64,000 nucleotides of DNA, taken from NCBI GenBank assembly GCA_022644775.1, contig JALCHN010000001.1:124001-188000 (forward strand), given 5' to 3'. The stretch's first letter is position 1. Every line of letters starts with the position of its first letter. The position numbers and the translations under genes were made by a program. The notes under the pieces are model-generated. The model saw nothing but the letters and a program-made list of their open reading frames with translations, had not been told where the DNA came from and did not search any database. The stretch is from Eggerthellaceae bacterium. Its GTDB lineage: Bacteria > Actinomycetota > Coriobacteriia > Coriobacteriales > Eggerthellaceae. Of this stretch, positions 45,721 through 56,249 are shown in pieces.

Positions 45721-46095
45721 TTACGCTTCGGGCTTCTCGTCCTTTTCGTCCGCCTTTTCGGCCGGGGCCTCGTCATCGACGACTTCGGCGTCGACAACAA
45801 CCTCTTCCGCCTTGGCGTTCTGCTCGCTGGCGATGCGGGTGGCTTCCTCGACGAAGGCCGCGCGCTCTTCGGGGGTCATCGCGGCCATGCGGGCCTCGAG
45901 CGCCGCGTCGCGCACCGGTTTAGTCGCTTCGCTTGCCTTATGGACGAGTTCCGAGTTAACCGCCTTGCCCTGTTCCACGGTGAGCTCGCCCTTCTCGACG
46001 AGCTGGTCGACGAGCTCCTTCGACTTTTCGCCCGTGATCGTCAGGGCGCCGATGCCCGCCAGGAAGATGTTCTTGAATCCGTCGCCGATTGCCAT
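45721..46095 (-). CDS. Phasin-like helical protein
   Basis: 124 residues. FKNIFLAGIGALTITGEKSK and ELVDQLVEKGELTVEQGKAV match short proteins annotated as phasin-like (PhaF/PhaI-type) coiled coils. The C-terminal 40 residues are acidic and low complexity (DDEAPAEKADEKDEK). No PHA synthase is in the window. Pairing with an AarF/UbiB kinase suggests a membrane- or lipid-related adaptor, which is inference. ATG 46095 has AGGGAGC about 8 nt upstream. First gene of the 46095-41291 operon. Confidence 0.75.
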   Translation of the reverse strand: MAIGDGFKNIFLAGIGALTITGEKSKELVDQLVEKGELTVEQGKAVNSELVHKASEATKPVRDAALEARMAAMTPEERAAFVEEATRIASEQNAKAEEVVVDAEVVDDEAPAEKADEKDEKPEA

Positions 46096-46257
46096 GATGC
46101 ACGCTCCCTTTCTGCGTAAAACCGTCGCGCCGGTGCGCCCAGGCGGTGCGAGTTGCGTCCCTCTTGCGCCGCGCACCTGCGCTTATGTGTAAATTGTGCA
46201 CCAAAATGCACCCGAGCACAACGAAAGTTCGCCACACGTTGCCTAGCGGAGGGATAG

Positions 46258-46323
46258 GCGCGACAACGGGGACGGAGGTTGTTGCCACACGTGTGGCGAC
46301 AACCTCCGTCCCCGTTGTCGCGC
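46258..46323. repeat. Near-perfect palindrome (GGGGACGGAGG family), copy 2
   Basis: 66 nt with no loop; 32 of 33 positions pair. The arm runs from GCGCGACAACGGGGACGG to the centre CACACGTGTG. The GGGGACGGAGG core is shared with 3954-4024. A second hairpin (46320-46357) begins inside its right end. Confidence 0.88.
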
Positions 46324-46357
46324 CCGAAGGGAATCGGTTCCCCTTCGGGCGCGTTTT
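46320..46357. terminator. Hairpin downstream of proS
   Basis: GCGCCCGAAGGG pairs with CCCTTCGGGCGC. The T-run (GTTTT) is on the plus strand, though the gene that would need termination (proS) is on the minus strand, so efficiency there is doubtful. Confidence 0.5.
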
Positions 46358-46379
46358 GCGAAAAACTAGTATCGGGCGC

Positions 46380-48149
46380 CTAGGCGCGGTTGGCGCGCGC
46401 CTGCGACTCCTCGAGCAGCTGGCGCAGGGCCGCGCTCGCGAGCGCCGGCTGGTGCCTGATCATGCTCACGATGTCGTTGAATTCGTCGACCGAGATCTCG
46501 AAACGGTCGCCCGTGTGGCGGTTCTTCACTTCGTAGACGCCGTTGGAAAGACCGCGCTTGCCCAAAATGATCTGCAGGGGCCAGCCGATGAGATCGGCGT
46601 CGGCGAACTTCACGCCGGGGCGTTCCTTGCGGTCGTCGATGACGACTTCCAGACCCACCGCCGAAAGCTCGTTGGCAAGCTTTTCGGCCGTGGGGAGCAC
46701 AAGGTCGTCGTTGACCGAAAGAGGCAGGATGCACACGTGGGCAGGAGCGATCGTGGCCGGCCACTTGATGCCATATTCGTCGTTGTACTGTTCGACCACG
46801 GCGGCCATGCTGCGCGAGACGCCGATGCCGTAGCAGCCCATGATGAAGGGGCGCTCCTTGCCGTCTTCGTCGCTGAAGGTGGCGCCCATGGTCTTGGAGT
46901 ACTTGTCGCCCAGCTCGAAGATCTGGCCCACTTCGATGCCGCGCGCGAGCGTGATCGGCTTGCCGCATTCGGGGCAGGAGTCGCCCGCCTTGGCGGTGCA
47001 CAGGTCGGCCCAGAAATCGACGGTGAAATCGCGGCCCTGTTCGGCGCCCACGTAGTGGTAGCCGTCCTCGTTGGCGCCTACGACCCAGTGCTTGATGCCC
47101 TTCAGGCTCTCGTCGGCGCCGATGCGCACGCCTTCGGGCAGGCCCACGCAGCCAATCGAGCCCTTGGGCAGGCCGGCAGCCTTGATCTCTTCGTCGGTGA
47201 GCAGCTCGAAGCCTTCCACCGCGCGGCCGATCTTGATCTCGTTGAGCTCGTGGTCGCCCGGCACGAAGACGGCGACGACGGTGCCTTCGGCGTCCTTGCC
47301 CACCATGGCCTTGACCGTGGCGGTTTCGGGGATGTGCAGGAACTCGGCGAGCTCGGCAATCGTGTGCACGCCGGGGGTCTCGATCTTGCGCAGGGTGGTT
47401 TCGTCGTACTCCTTGGGGTGCGGCAGGCAGGCGGCGACTTCGGTGTTGGCCGCCCAGCCGCAGGTGCAGCTGGCGAGTTCGGCTTCGCCGGCGTCGGCGA
47501 GCGCGTGGTACTCGATCGTGGCGCTGCCGCCGATCTGACCGCTGTCGGCTTCCACCGGACGGTAATCGAGCCCCAGGCGCTTGCAGAAGCGCTCGTAGGC
47601 CTCGCCCATTTCCTTGTAGGTCTCGTCGAGCGATTCCTTGGTTGCGTGGAAGCTGTAGGCGTCCTTCATGATGAATTCGCGGCTGCGCATGAGGCCGAAG
47701 CGCGGGCGGATCTCGTCGCGGAACTTCGACTGGATCTGGTAGAGCGTGGTGGGCAGCTGCTTGTAGGAGCGCAGCTCGTTGCGCACCAGGCTCGTGACGA
47801 GCTCTTCGTGCGTGGGGCCCAGGCACAGGCCGTTGCCGTGGCGATCCTCCATGCGCATGAGCTCGGGGCCGTAGTCGTTCCAACGGCCGGACTCATGCCA
47901 GATCTGCGCGTCCTGCAGAATGGGCATCATCATTTCCTGGGCGCCGATGCCGTCCATCTCGTCGCGGATGATGGCCTCGATCTTCTTGATCACGCGCCAG
48001 CCCAGGGGAAGATAGGTGTAGAGGCCGGTCGCGCTTTTGCGCATGAAGCCCGCGCGCAGCAGGAGCTGGTGGCTCGGGATGGCCGCGTCGGTGGGGACTT
48101 CCTTGAGCGTAGGAGCGTAGATGTTGCTCATTCGCAGTACGTGGTTCAT
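46380..48149 (-). CDS. proS: Prolyl-tRNA synthetase (bacterial type with editing domain)
   Basis: 589 residues. Class II motifs are seen: SHQLLLRAGFMRKSATGLYT (motif 1 region), FRDEIRPRFGLMRSREFIMKD (motif 2) and GCYGIGVSRSMAAV (motif 3). Between motifs 2 and 3 lies the YbaK-like INS editing domain (about 230-390), which clears Ala-tRNA(Pro), confirming the bacterial ProRS type. ATG 48149, 2 nt after the ispG stop, matches the conserved N terminus (LRMSNIYAPTLKEVP); the SD is weak, so coupling to ispG is likely. Last gene of the pyrH-to-proS cluster region. Confidence 0.97.
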   Translation of the reverse strand: MNHVLRMSNIYAPTLKEVPTDAAIPSHQLLLRAGFMRKSATGLYTYLPLGWRVIKKIEAIIRDEMDGIGAQEMMMPILQDAQIWHESGRWNDYGPELMRMEDRHGNGLCLGPTHEELVTSLVRNELRSYKQLPTTLYQIQSKFRDEIRPRFGLMRSREFIMKDAYSFHATKESLDETYKEMGEAYERFCKRLGLDYRPVEADSGQIGGSATIEYHALADAGEAELASCTCGWAANTEVAACLPHPKEYDETTLRKIETPGVHTIAELAEFLHIPETATVKAMVGKDAEGTVVAVFVPGDHELNEIKIGRAVEGFELLTDEEIKAAGLPKGSIGCVGLPEGVRIGADESLKGIKHWVVGANEDGYHYVGAEQGRDFTVDFWADLCTAKAGDSCPECGKPITLARGIEVGQIFELGDKYSKTMGATFSDEDGKERPFIMGCYGIGVSRSMAAVVEQYNDEYGIKWPATIAPAHVCILPLSVNDDLVLPTAEKLANELSAVGLEVVIDDRKERPGVKFADADLIGWPLQIILGKRGLSNGVYEVKNRHTGDRFEISVDEFNDIVSMIRHQPALASAALRQLLEESQARANRA

Positions 48150-48151
48150 GA

Positions 48152-49219
48152 TCACAGTCTTTCTATTTCTTCCATAAGCGCACTTACGATAGACGCTTCA
48201 TCGACCTTGCGCAAGGTCTGCCCGTCTTTGAAGATGACGCCCGACCCGTTGCCGCAGGCGACGCCGATGTCGGCGTCGGCCGCTTCGCCGGGACCGTTCA
48301 CCACGCAGCCCATCACGGCCACCTTCACCGGCTTCTTCACCGACTGGAGCTCGTCGTCGACCTGCTTGGCCAAATCGATCAGTCCCACCTGGCAGCGACC
48401 GCAGGTGGGGCAACTCACGATTTCGGGGCCGCGACGGCGCAGGCCCAGGGCCGAAAGCAGGGTCCAGCAGGCGCGCACTTCCTGCACGGGATCGTCGGTA
48501 AGCGAGATGCGCATCGTGTCGCCGATGCCCTCTTCGAGCAGGATGCCCAGGCCGGCCGAGCTCTTCACGAGACCCTGGAAGAGGGTGCCCGCTTCGGTCA
48601 CGCCGATGTGCAGGGGCACCTGGGGCAGGCGCTTGGCCATGAGCCGGTAGGCGGCCACCGTGGTGGGCACGTCGGAGGCTTTGGTGGAAATCACCAAGTC
48701 GTGGAAGCCGCGGTCGGCGAAGTAGGCGGCATAGCCCGCCGCCGATTCCACGAGCTTTTCAGGCTGGGTAAGGTCGGCGCGGGCCGCGAGCTCGTCGTCG
48801 AGCGAACCGGCGTTGACGCCGATGCGAATGGGGATGCCCGCCTCCCCCGCCGCGTCGATGATGGGGTCGCAGGCAGGCAGACCGCCGATGTTGCCCGGGT
48901 TGATACGGAGCTTGGCCGCTCCGCGACGAGCCGCTTCGATCGCGATGCGCGCGTTGAAGTGAACGTCGGCGACCACCGGCAAAGGCGACGCCTCGCAGAC
49001 CGCCTGGAAGGCGTCGAGGCAGTCGGTGCGCGGGATGGCCATGCGGACGATCTCGCAGCCGGCGTCGGCCAGGCGGCCGATCTGGGCCAGGTTGGCCTCG
49101 ACGTCGTCCGCCTTTTCGCAGAGCATCGACTGCACCGCGCAGGGAGCGCCGCCGCCTACCGGCACGTCGCCCACCATCACGCGATGCGTGCGCGCGTTCG
49201 GTTTTTCAGGTTCTGTCAT
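48152..49219 (-). CDS. ispG: 4-hydroxy-3-methylbut-2-en-1-yl diphosphate synthase
   Basis: 355 residues. IspG is the [4Fe-4S] enzyme of the MEP isoprenoid pathway. Cluster ligands appear in CPTCGRC and GCVVNGPGEAADADIG; the TIM-barrel segments VADVHFNARIAIEA and KLRINPGNIG are conserved. It starts 4 nt after rseP and, with dxr and uppS in the same run, supplies and uses isoprenoid precursors. Confidence 0.97.
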   Translation of the reverse strand: MTEPEKPNARTHRVMVGDVPVGGGAPCAVQSMLCEKADDVEANLAQIGRLADAGCEIVRMAIPRTDCLDAFQAVCEASPLPVVADVHFNARIAIEAARRGAAKLRINPGNIGGLPACDPIIDAAGEAGIPIRIGVNAGSLDDELAARADLTQPEKLVESAAGYAAYFADRGFHDLVISTKASDVPTTVAAYRLMAKRLPQVPLHIGVTEAGTLFQGLVKSSAGLGILLEEGIGDTMRISLTDDPVQEVRACWTLLSALGLRRRGPEIVSCPTCGRCQVGLIDLAKQVDDELQSVKKPVKVAVMGCVVNGPGEAADADIGVACGNGSGVIFKDGQTLRKVDEASIVSALMEEIERL

Positions 49220-49223
49220 GCTA

Positions 49224-50300
49224 TCAACTCCAATTGCCCAAGATGAACCGTTGGATGTCCTGGTTCGCCATCACGACGAACAGGGCGAGAAAGAAGGCCA
49301 TGCCTGCCAGGCTCAAGCGGTTGAGCGCGCGGGGGCTCACCACGACGCGGCGGATGCGCTGGTAGATTTCCACGACGAAGCGGCCGCCGTCGAGCGGCGG
49401 GATCGGCAGCAGGTTCATGATGCCCAGCGACACCGAAATCATCGCGGTGAACATGGCGAAGGAAAGAAGCCCCTGGTCTGCAGCTGTTTTCGACATGGCG
49501 GCCACGCCGATCACCGACGAGGAGTTCTGCACCGTGTCAGCGGCGGTCTGCGGGTTGAACAGGCCCGCCACGGCCATCACGACCATACCGATGTAGCTGA
49601 AGCCCGCCTGGATGCTGCGCAGGGGGTCAACCTGGATATGCACGAGCTCGCCCGTGTTGGGGTTGGTGACGTCGACGCCCACCAGCGAATAGACCACGAG
49701 GAAAACGAGAATCGCGAAGATCAGGTTGACCACAGGGCCCGCGAGTAGAATCACGCAGCGTTTCCAGAAGGGCAGCGACCGGTACTGCTGGGCGCGCTCG
49801 CTTTCAAAGAAGGCGTCGAGGTCGTCGATCTGCATGGGCTCGCCTTCGGCGCGCGTGCCTCCGTCGCCCGCGGCCTTGCTCGACAGGGTGCGGTAGACGT
49901 TGTAGGTGTCCTTGCGGCCGGGGCCGGCGATGGTCCCCCACTCCGACAGCTCGTCGAGGGCCGCGTAAGCCTCGTCGTCGGAGATCGAAAGGGCGCGAGC
50001 GGCGTCTTCCATGAGGACCTCGCCGCGCTCGAGCACCAGGCCGAGCACCTGTTTCAGGTAGGGGCTTTCCTCCCCCGGCTCCATCCCGCAGACGCGGGCG
50101 TAGCCGCCCAAGGGCACCGCGGTCACGCCGAAGCGCGTGCCGTGCCACATGAAGCCCACGCGGGGCCCGGGCAGGCCGACCATGAATTCCGACACGCGCA
50201 CGCCGAAAGCGCGGGCCGAAAGATAATGGCCCCCTTCGTGGATTACCACGAGGAAGCCCAAAACGATGATGCCGTAGAAAATGGCAAGGACTGCGTCCAC
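49224..50300 (-). CDS. rseP: Site-2 protease (M50/RseP family) without PDZ domain, with a winged-helix-like insert
   Basis: 358 residues. VVIHEGGHYLSARAFGV (HExxH, residues 21-25) starts the first catalytic helix, LGGYARVCGMEPGEES follows, and NLLPIPPLDGGRFV near the C terminus brings the metal-binding Asp. RseP normally has one or two PDZ domains between its helices; none is visible here. Instead residues about 80-140 (VLERGEVLMEDAARALSISD, EAYAALDELSEWGTI) look like a winged helix. It should cut membrane-anchored regulators. It starts 9 nt after dxr. Confidence 0.88.
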   Translation of the reverse strand: MDAVLAIFYGIIVLGFLVVIHEGGHYLSARAFGVRVSEFMVGLPGPRVGFMWHGTRFGVTAVPLGGYARVCGMEPGEESPYLKQVLGLVLERGEVLMEDAARALSISDDEAYAALDELSEWGTIAGPGRKDTYNVYRTLSSKAAGDGGTRAEGEPMQIDDLDAFFESERAQQYRSLPFWKRCVILLAGPVVNLIFAILVFLVVYSLVGVDVTNPNTGELVHIQVDPLRSIQAGFSYIGMVVMAVAGLFNPQTAADTVQNSSSVIGVAAMSKTAADQGLLSFAMFTAMISVSLGIMNLLPIPPLDGGRFVVEIYQRIRRVVVSPRALNRLSLAGMAFFLALFVVMANQDIQRFILGNWS

Positions 50301-50309
50301 GGGCGGCTC

Positions 50310-51464
50310 CTAGAGTGCGTGCGCAGCCGCGAAGGCGCGGGCCTCGTCGCGGGCGGCAGCGTCGACGGCGGAAAGCTGTTCGAGGCTTTCCACCGGGGCG
50401 TTTTCGTGCGCGAGCATCGTGTGCTCGACGGTGTCGGCGATGGCCAGATACGGGAGCCTGCCGGCCAAGAAGGCGGCCACAGCCACTTCGTTGGCGGCGT
50501 TCATCGCGCAGGGCAGCGTGCCCCCTTCGGCGCCGGCTTGGCGCGCGAGGGCCAAGCAGCGGAAGGTGTCGGTGTCGGCCGGGTAGAACTCGAGCTTGCC
50601 GATCTGGGTGAAGTCGAGCGGCTCGACCGGGGCGCTCCAGCGCTCGGGGTAGCTCAGCGCATACTGGATGGGAATGCGCATATCGGTCGTGCCCAGGTGG
50701 GCCTTCACGCTGCCGTCGACGAACTCGACCATCGAATGAATCGCGCTCTGGGGCTGCACGACGACCTTGATGCGGTCGTAGGGCATGTTGAAGAGGTGGT
50801 GGGCCTCGATGACTTCCAGACCCTTGTTCATCAGCGTCGACGAGTCGATCGTGATCTTGGGGCCCATGTGCCAGGTGGGATGGGCGAGCGCCTGGGCCGG
50901 CGTGATGTCGGCGAGCTCGGCACGCGTGCGGCCGCGGAAGGGGCCGCCCGAAGCGGTGACCCACAGGCACTTCACCTCTTCGTGGGCCTCCCCCACCAGG
51001 CACTGGTAGATGGCGCCGTGTTCCGAATCGATGGGCAGAAGGGTCTGCGGGGTCGTGCGCGGCATGATCAGGTCGCCGCCTACCACGAGCGATTCCTTGT
51101 TGGCCAAAGCGAGCACCTTGCCCGCTTCGATCGTAGCCAGGCTCGCGCGCAGGCCCGCGGCGCCCACCAGGGCGTTCACGACCAGGTCGACTTCGGGCAG
51201 ATTCACGAGCGCCACGACGTCGTCCATGCCTCGGCCGAACTCTATGCCGTCGACGGGAAGGGTCGGCGCAGGCGCGTCGGGGGCGCCGGCGGCCGCATAG
51301 CGCACGCCGAACGCGCGGGCCGCTCCGATCATCTGATCGACGCGGCGGCCGCAGGCAAGCGCCGTGACCGCGAGCTTGTCGGGATGCTGGCGCACGACGT
51401 CGAGCGTCTGCGTGCCGATAGAACCCGTGCAACCGAGGACGGCGATGCGTTTGATGTTAGACAT
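50310..51464 (-). CDS. dxr: 1-deoxy-D-xylulose-5-phosphate reductoisomerase
   Basis: 384 residues. Dxr makes MEP, the committed step of the non-mevalonate isoprenoid pathway. The NADPH site VLGCTGSIGTQTLDVV, the catalytic LLPIDSEHGAIYQCL and TASGGPFRGRT, and MNAANEVAVAAFL are all present. ATG 51464 overlaps the end of cdsA by 8 nt. Confidence 0.97.
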   Translation of the reverse strand: MSNIKRIAVLGCTGSIGTQTLDVVRQHPDKLAVTALACGRRVDQMIGAARAFGVRYAAAGAPDAPAPTLPVDGIEFGRGMDDVVALVNLPEVDLVVNALVGAAGLRASLATIEAGKVLALANKESLVVGGDLIMPRTTPQTLLPIDSEHGAIYQCLVGEAHEEVKCLWVTASGGPFRGRTRAELADITPAQALAHPTWHMGPKITIDSSTLMNKGLEVIEAHHLFNMPYDRIKVVVQPQSAIHSMVEFVDGSVKAHLGTTDMRIPIQYALSYPERWSAPVEPLDFTQIGKLEFYPADTDTFRCLALARQAGAEGGTLPCAMNAANEVAVAAFLAGRLPYLAIADTVEHTMLAHENAPVESLEQLSAVDAAARDEARAFAAAHAL

Positions 51465-52458
51465 AGGGAAGACACCCTCCTGCAAAGAGCAGCACGACGG
51501 CTGCCACGGAAGCGAAAAACAGCGAGTCGCAACGGTCGAGCAGACCGCCGTGGCCCGGCATGATCGTGCCCGAATCCTTCACGCCCACGTTGCGCTTGAT
51601 GCGGCTTTCGGCCAAATCGCCGATGACGCCGGCGCCACCGCAGAGCACGCCGTAGAGCATGGCCTGCGGAACGGTGATGGCGATGCCGGGGATAAGCACG
51701 AGCAGGCACCAGAAGCCCGCCGAGGTGATGAGGCCGGCGATGAAGCCCTCCCAGCTCTTCTTCGGGGACGTGCGCGGCGCGAGCTTGTGCTTGCCGATCT
51801 TGCTGCCCACGATGTAGGCCATCGCGTCGTTGAACCACACGCTGCAGAAGAGCACGAGCAGAAGGACGCCGCCCCAGGGTTCGGGCAGAGCCTGGCGCAG
51901 AAGAATCAGGCTCGACAGGAGCATGCCCGTGTAGGCCGCGCCGAAAAAGCTCACGCTCACGTCGGGGATGCGGGCGCGCATCCAGTAGACGTACCAGATG
52001 AACAGGGCCAACAACAGGGCCACGGTGACCAGGGCGATGCCCGTCATCCCCCACAGGTACATGCCCACCGGATAGGCCGCCGCGCCGATGACGCCGATCA
52101 TTTCGTTGGGAAGCTTGGCGTCGACCCGCATCATGTAGCAGAACTCGCCCGCGCAGATGCCGGCGACGAGCGCCAGATACAGGGTGGTCGTGACGTCGTT
52201 GATGAGCACCGACACGATCGATACCGCCGTGTAGACCACGCCGGTGCGGAAGCGCACCTGGAAGCTCGAGGCGTTCTTGAACCGCGACGGGGTCTTCTCG
52301 TAGGCGACCTGCTTGGCGTGAGCGCGCTTCTTCGCGAACTTCGACGGCTCGTCGGATTCGGGCACGGCCACGCTATGGGCGTAGAGCTCTTCGGCCCGAC
52401 GATCGCTCGCGTCGACGGTTGCGGCTTGCTCGTTCTCGTTGGATTGCTCGTCGTTCAT
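51457..52458 (-). CDS. cdsA: Phosphatidate cytidylyltransferase (CDP-diglyceride synthase)
   Basis: 333 residues. A hydrophilic N-terminal extension of about 75 residues precedes about eight membrane helices. The family signature is ESRIKRNVGVKDSG followed by MPGHGGLLDRCDS, with Cys at a position where most members have Leu, Ile or Phe. The enzyme makes CDP-diacylglycerol for phospholipids. It starts 6 nt after uppS. Confidence 0.95.
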   Translation of the reverse strand: MNDEQSNENEQAATVDASDRRAEELYAHSVAVPESDEPSKFAKKRAHAKQVAYEKTPSRFKNASSFQVRFRTGVVYTAVSIVSVLINDVTTTLYLALVAGICAGEFCYMMRVDAKLPNEMIGVIGAAAYPVGMYLWGMTGIALVTVALLLALFIWYVYWMRARIPDVSVSFFGAAYTGMLLSSLILLRQALPEPWGGVLLLVLFCSVWFNDAMAYIVGSKIGKHKLAPRTSPKKSWEGFIAGLITSAGFWCLLVLIPGIAITVPQAMLYGVLCGGAGVIGDLAESRIKRNVGVKDSGTIMPGHGGLLDRCDSLFFASVAAVVLLFAGGCLPYV

Positions 52459-52464
52459 CGGGTT

Positions 52465-53250
52465 TCACTTCACCCCGCCGAAGCGGCGCGTGCGACCTTG
52501 GAAGTCGAGCAACGCGCGCAGGAAATCGTATCGGTTGAAATCGGGCCAGAGCACGTCGGTGACGTAGAACTCGGAATAGGCGATCTGCCACAGAAGGAAG
52601 TTGGAGATGCGCATCTCCCCGCTCGTGCGAATCACCAGGTCGGGATCGGGAATATCGGCGGTATCGAGATGGCGCGCGAAGGCCGCCTCGTCGACGGGGA
52701 CGAAGGGCGCGCCCTCCGCCTGCTTTACCGCGGCCTCGCGGGCGATGTCGTTGGCCGCGCGCAGGATTTCCGCCCGACCGCCGTAGTTCACCGACACCAC
52801 CAGCGTCATGCCGGTGTTGTTGCGGGTCTTTTCCCAAGCGTCGGCGAAGGCCTGGCGGGTCTTCGGGGGCAGGGCGCTCGTGTCGCCGATCGTCATCACG
52901 CGCACGTGCTCTTCGTGCAGGCCGTCGACTTCGGCGAGCATCGTTTTCGCGAACAGGTCCATGAGCCCGCGGACCTCGTCTTCGGGGCGCTTCCAGTTCT
53001 CGCTCGAGAACGCGTAGATGGTCAGATAGCGCACGCCCACGTCGGACGCGCAGCGAATCGTCTCGCGCACGGCGCCGATGCCCGCCTTGTGGCCGGCCAG
53101 GCGCACCTTGCCGCGCTCTTTGGCCCAGCGCCCGTTGCCGTCCATGATCACGGCGACGTGCGCAGGGACCTGGTCGGGGTCGAGCGCTTGGGCATCGAGA
53201 CCCTCCGGCACGTTGGGAAAGATCTCATCCAACGGTTTATGGAACGACAC
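52465..53250 (-). CDS. uppS: Isoprenyl (undecaprenyl) diphosphate synthase
   Basis: 261 residues of the cis-prenyltransferase family. HVAVIMDGNGRWAKERG (Asp and Gly-Asn-Gly-Arg pocket), GHKAGIGAVRE, TIYAFSSENWKRP and DLVIRTSGEMRISNFLLWQ (the C-terminal substrate site) are present. It makes the lipid carrier for cell wall synthesis. The start is GTG 53250 with AAGGGGGTC upstream. It lies 50 nt after frr. Confidence 0.96.
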   Translation of the reverse strand: MSFHKPLDEIFPNVPEGLDAQALDPDQVPAHVAVIMDGNGRWAKERGKVRLAGHKAGIGAVRETIRCASDVGVRYLTIYAFSSENWKRPEDEVRGLMDLFAKTMLAEVDGLHEEHVRVMTIGDTSALPPKTRQAFADAWEKTRNNTGMTLVVSVNYGGRAEILRAANDIAREAAVKQAEGAPFVPVDEAAFARHLDTADIPDPDLVIRTSGEMRISNFLLWQIAYSEFYVTDVLWPDFNRYDFLRALLDFQGRTRRFGGVK

Positions 53251-53300
53251 GCCGACCCCCTTGGCTTCTCTCGCGTACGTACAACGGCAACCGAAGCGGC

Positions 53301-53861
53301 CTAGATGGCCATGACTTCGGCTTCCTTCTTCTTCAGATGCTCTTCGACCTTGGCGATGTAGGAGTCGGTGAGCTTCTGGATGCGGGCCTCGGCGCGGCGC
53401 TGCTCGTCTTCGGGCAGACCGTCTTCCTTGACCTCTTTTTCCACGGCCGAATTGGCTTCGCGGCGGGCGTTGCGCACGGCGATGCGGGCCTCTTCGGCGT
53501 AGCCCTTGCACTTCTTCACGAGTTCCTTGCGGCGCTCTTCGGTAAGCGACGGGAAGGCGATGCGGATGACGCTGCCGTCGTTGGAAGGCGCGAGGTCGAG
53601 GTTGCTCGCGTTGATGGCGTGCTCGATGGCGCCGAGCGTGCCCTTGTCCCAGGGCTCGATGACGAGCATGTGGGCGTCGGGGGTCTTGATAGCGGCCATC
53701 TGGTTGATCGGCGTGGGGACGCCGTAGTACTCGACGCGGATGCGGTCGAGCACCATCGCGCTCGCGCGGCCGGTGCGCACGTTGGAAAACGCTTCGCCCA
53801 GGGATTCGATTGCCTTGTCCATGCGCTCTTCGGCTTCGAGCATGATTTCGTCTAGTGCCAT
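53301..53861 (-). CDS. frr: Ribosome recycling factor
   Basis: 186 residues, standard length. FSNVRTGRASAMVLDRIRVE, YYGVPTPINQMA, PSLTEERRKELVKKCKGYAE and VRNARREANSAVEK are conserved. ATG 53861 follows GGGAAGGA. It lies 85 nt after pyrH, the usual neighbour. Confidence 0.97.
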   Translation of the reverse strand: MALDEIMLEAEERMDKAIESLGEAFSNVRTGRASAMVLDRIRVEYYGVPTPINQMAAIKTPDAHMLVIEPWDKGTLGAIEHAINASNLDLAPSNDGSVIRIAFPSLTEERRKELVKKCKGYAEEARIAVRNARREANSAVEKEVKEDGLPEDEQRRAEARIQKLTDSYIAKVEEHLKKKEAEVMAI

Positions 53862-53946
53862 CGTGATCCTTCCCAAGATCTAGAGGGGTTGGCCACCCCG
53901 TTGACGGTTGCAGGCGCCGGCGCGCGGCGCCTTCGATGCGGGCGGT

Positions 53947-54660
53947 CTAGCTGACCGTGGTGCCGACGTTTTCGCCCTTGAGCACGCGGGAGATGTTGCC
54001 CGGCGTGGTGATGTCGAACACGAGCATGGGCATGTGGTTGTCCATGCACAGCGAGGTCGCCGTGGTGTCCATGACATGAAGCTCCTTCGAGATCACATCG
54101 AGGTAGGAGATGTGGTCGAAGCGCGTGGCGTCGGGGTTCTTCACCGGGTCGCTGTCGTAGATGCCGTCGACCTTGGTGGCCTTCATCAGGCATTCGGCGC
54201 CGATTTCCAAAGCGCGCAGGGCGGCCGTGGTGTCGGTGGTGAAGTAGGGGTTGCCCGTGCCGGCGGCGAAGATGACCACGCGGCCCTTTTCCAGATGGCG
54301 GATGGCGCGGCGGCGGATGTAGGGTTCGGCCACCTGGCGCATTTCGATGGCGCTCATCACGCGGCAGGCGATGCCGGCGCGCTCGAAGGCGTCCTGCAGG
54401 GCAAGGGCGTTCATGCAGGTTGCCAGCATGCCGATGTAGTCGGCCTGCGAGCGGTCCATGCCCTCGGCGGAACCCGCGAGGCCGCGGAAGATGTTGCCGC
54501 CGCCCACGGTGACGGCAACTTCGATGCCGTCGTCGGCAATCTGCTTGATCTGCTGAGCCAGGTCGTCGACCACCTTGGGGTCGATGCCGTAGCCGGTGTC
54601 GCCCATGAGGGCCTCGCCGGAAAGCTTCAGAAGAACGCGTTTGTACTTATAGTCGGACAT
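53947..54660 (-). CDS. pyrH: Uridylate kinase
   Basis: 237 residues. PyrH phosphorylates UMP to [17 protein letters not shown] at the N terminus, [29 protein letters not shown] and [13 protein letters not shown] are the amino-acid-kinase motifs of the bacterial hexameric form. ATG 54660 has GAAAGGT upstream. It heads the cluster; rpsB and tsf, common upstream neighbours elsewhere, are not present, and a terminator at 54776 separates it from the htrA-like gene. Confidence 0.97.
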   Translation of the reverse strand: MSDYKYKRVLLKLSGEALMGDTGYGIDPKVVDDLAQQIKQIADDGIEVAVTVGGGNIFRGLAGSAEGMDRSQADYIGMLATCMNALALQDAFERAGIACRVMSAIEMRQVAEPYIRRRAIRHLEKGRVVIFAAGTGNPYFTTDTTAALRALEIGAECLMKATKVDGIYDSDPVKNPDATRFDHISYLDVISKELHVMDTTATSLCMDNHMPMLVFDITTPGNISRVLKGENVGTTVS

Positions 54661-54775
54661 GCGCACACCTTTCAGTCGATTCAACTTATCTTACCCGATT
54701 CGCACGCGGGGCGGGGCGAGGGGCGCGCATATGCACCGTTTCGTTGCAAGCTGGCAAAAGCCCAGGTGCGAGCTC

Positions 54776-54811
54776 AAAAAAGAACGGGCCCGCCGTCTGA
54801 CGGGCCCGTTC
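54776..54811 (-). terminator. Terminator of the htrA-like gene
   Basis: On the minus strand GAACGGGCCCG pairs with CGGGCCCGTTC and is followed by six T. Confidence 0.92.
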
Positions 54812-54860
54812 AAGGAAAGGAAGGGCACACCTGGGGGCGGGCGCTGCGCCCGCCGGTCGG

Positions 54861-56249
<1,389 letters not shown>

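Noticed and set aside
46320-46357. Terminator for a plus-strand gene
   Set aside because: No plus-strand gene lies upstream; the hairpin is listed only as a structure behind proS.
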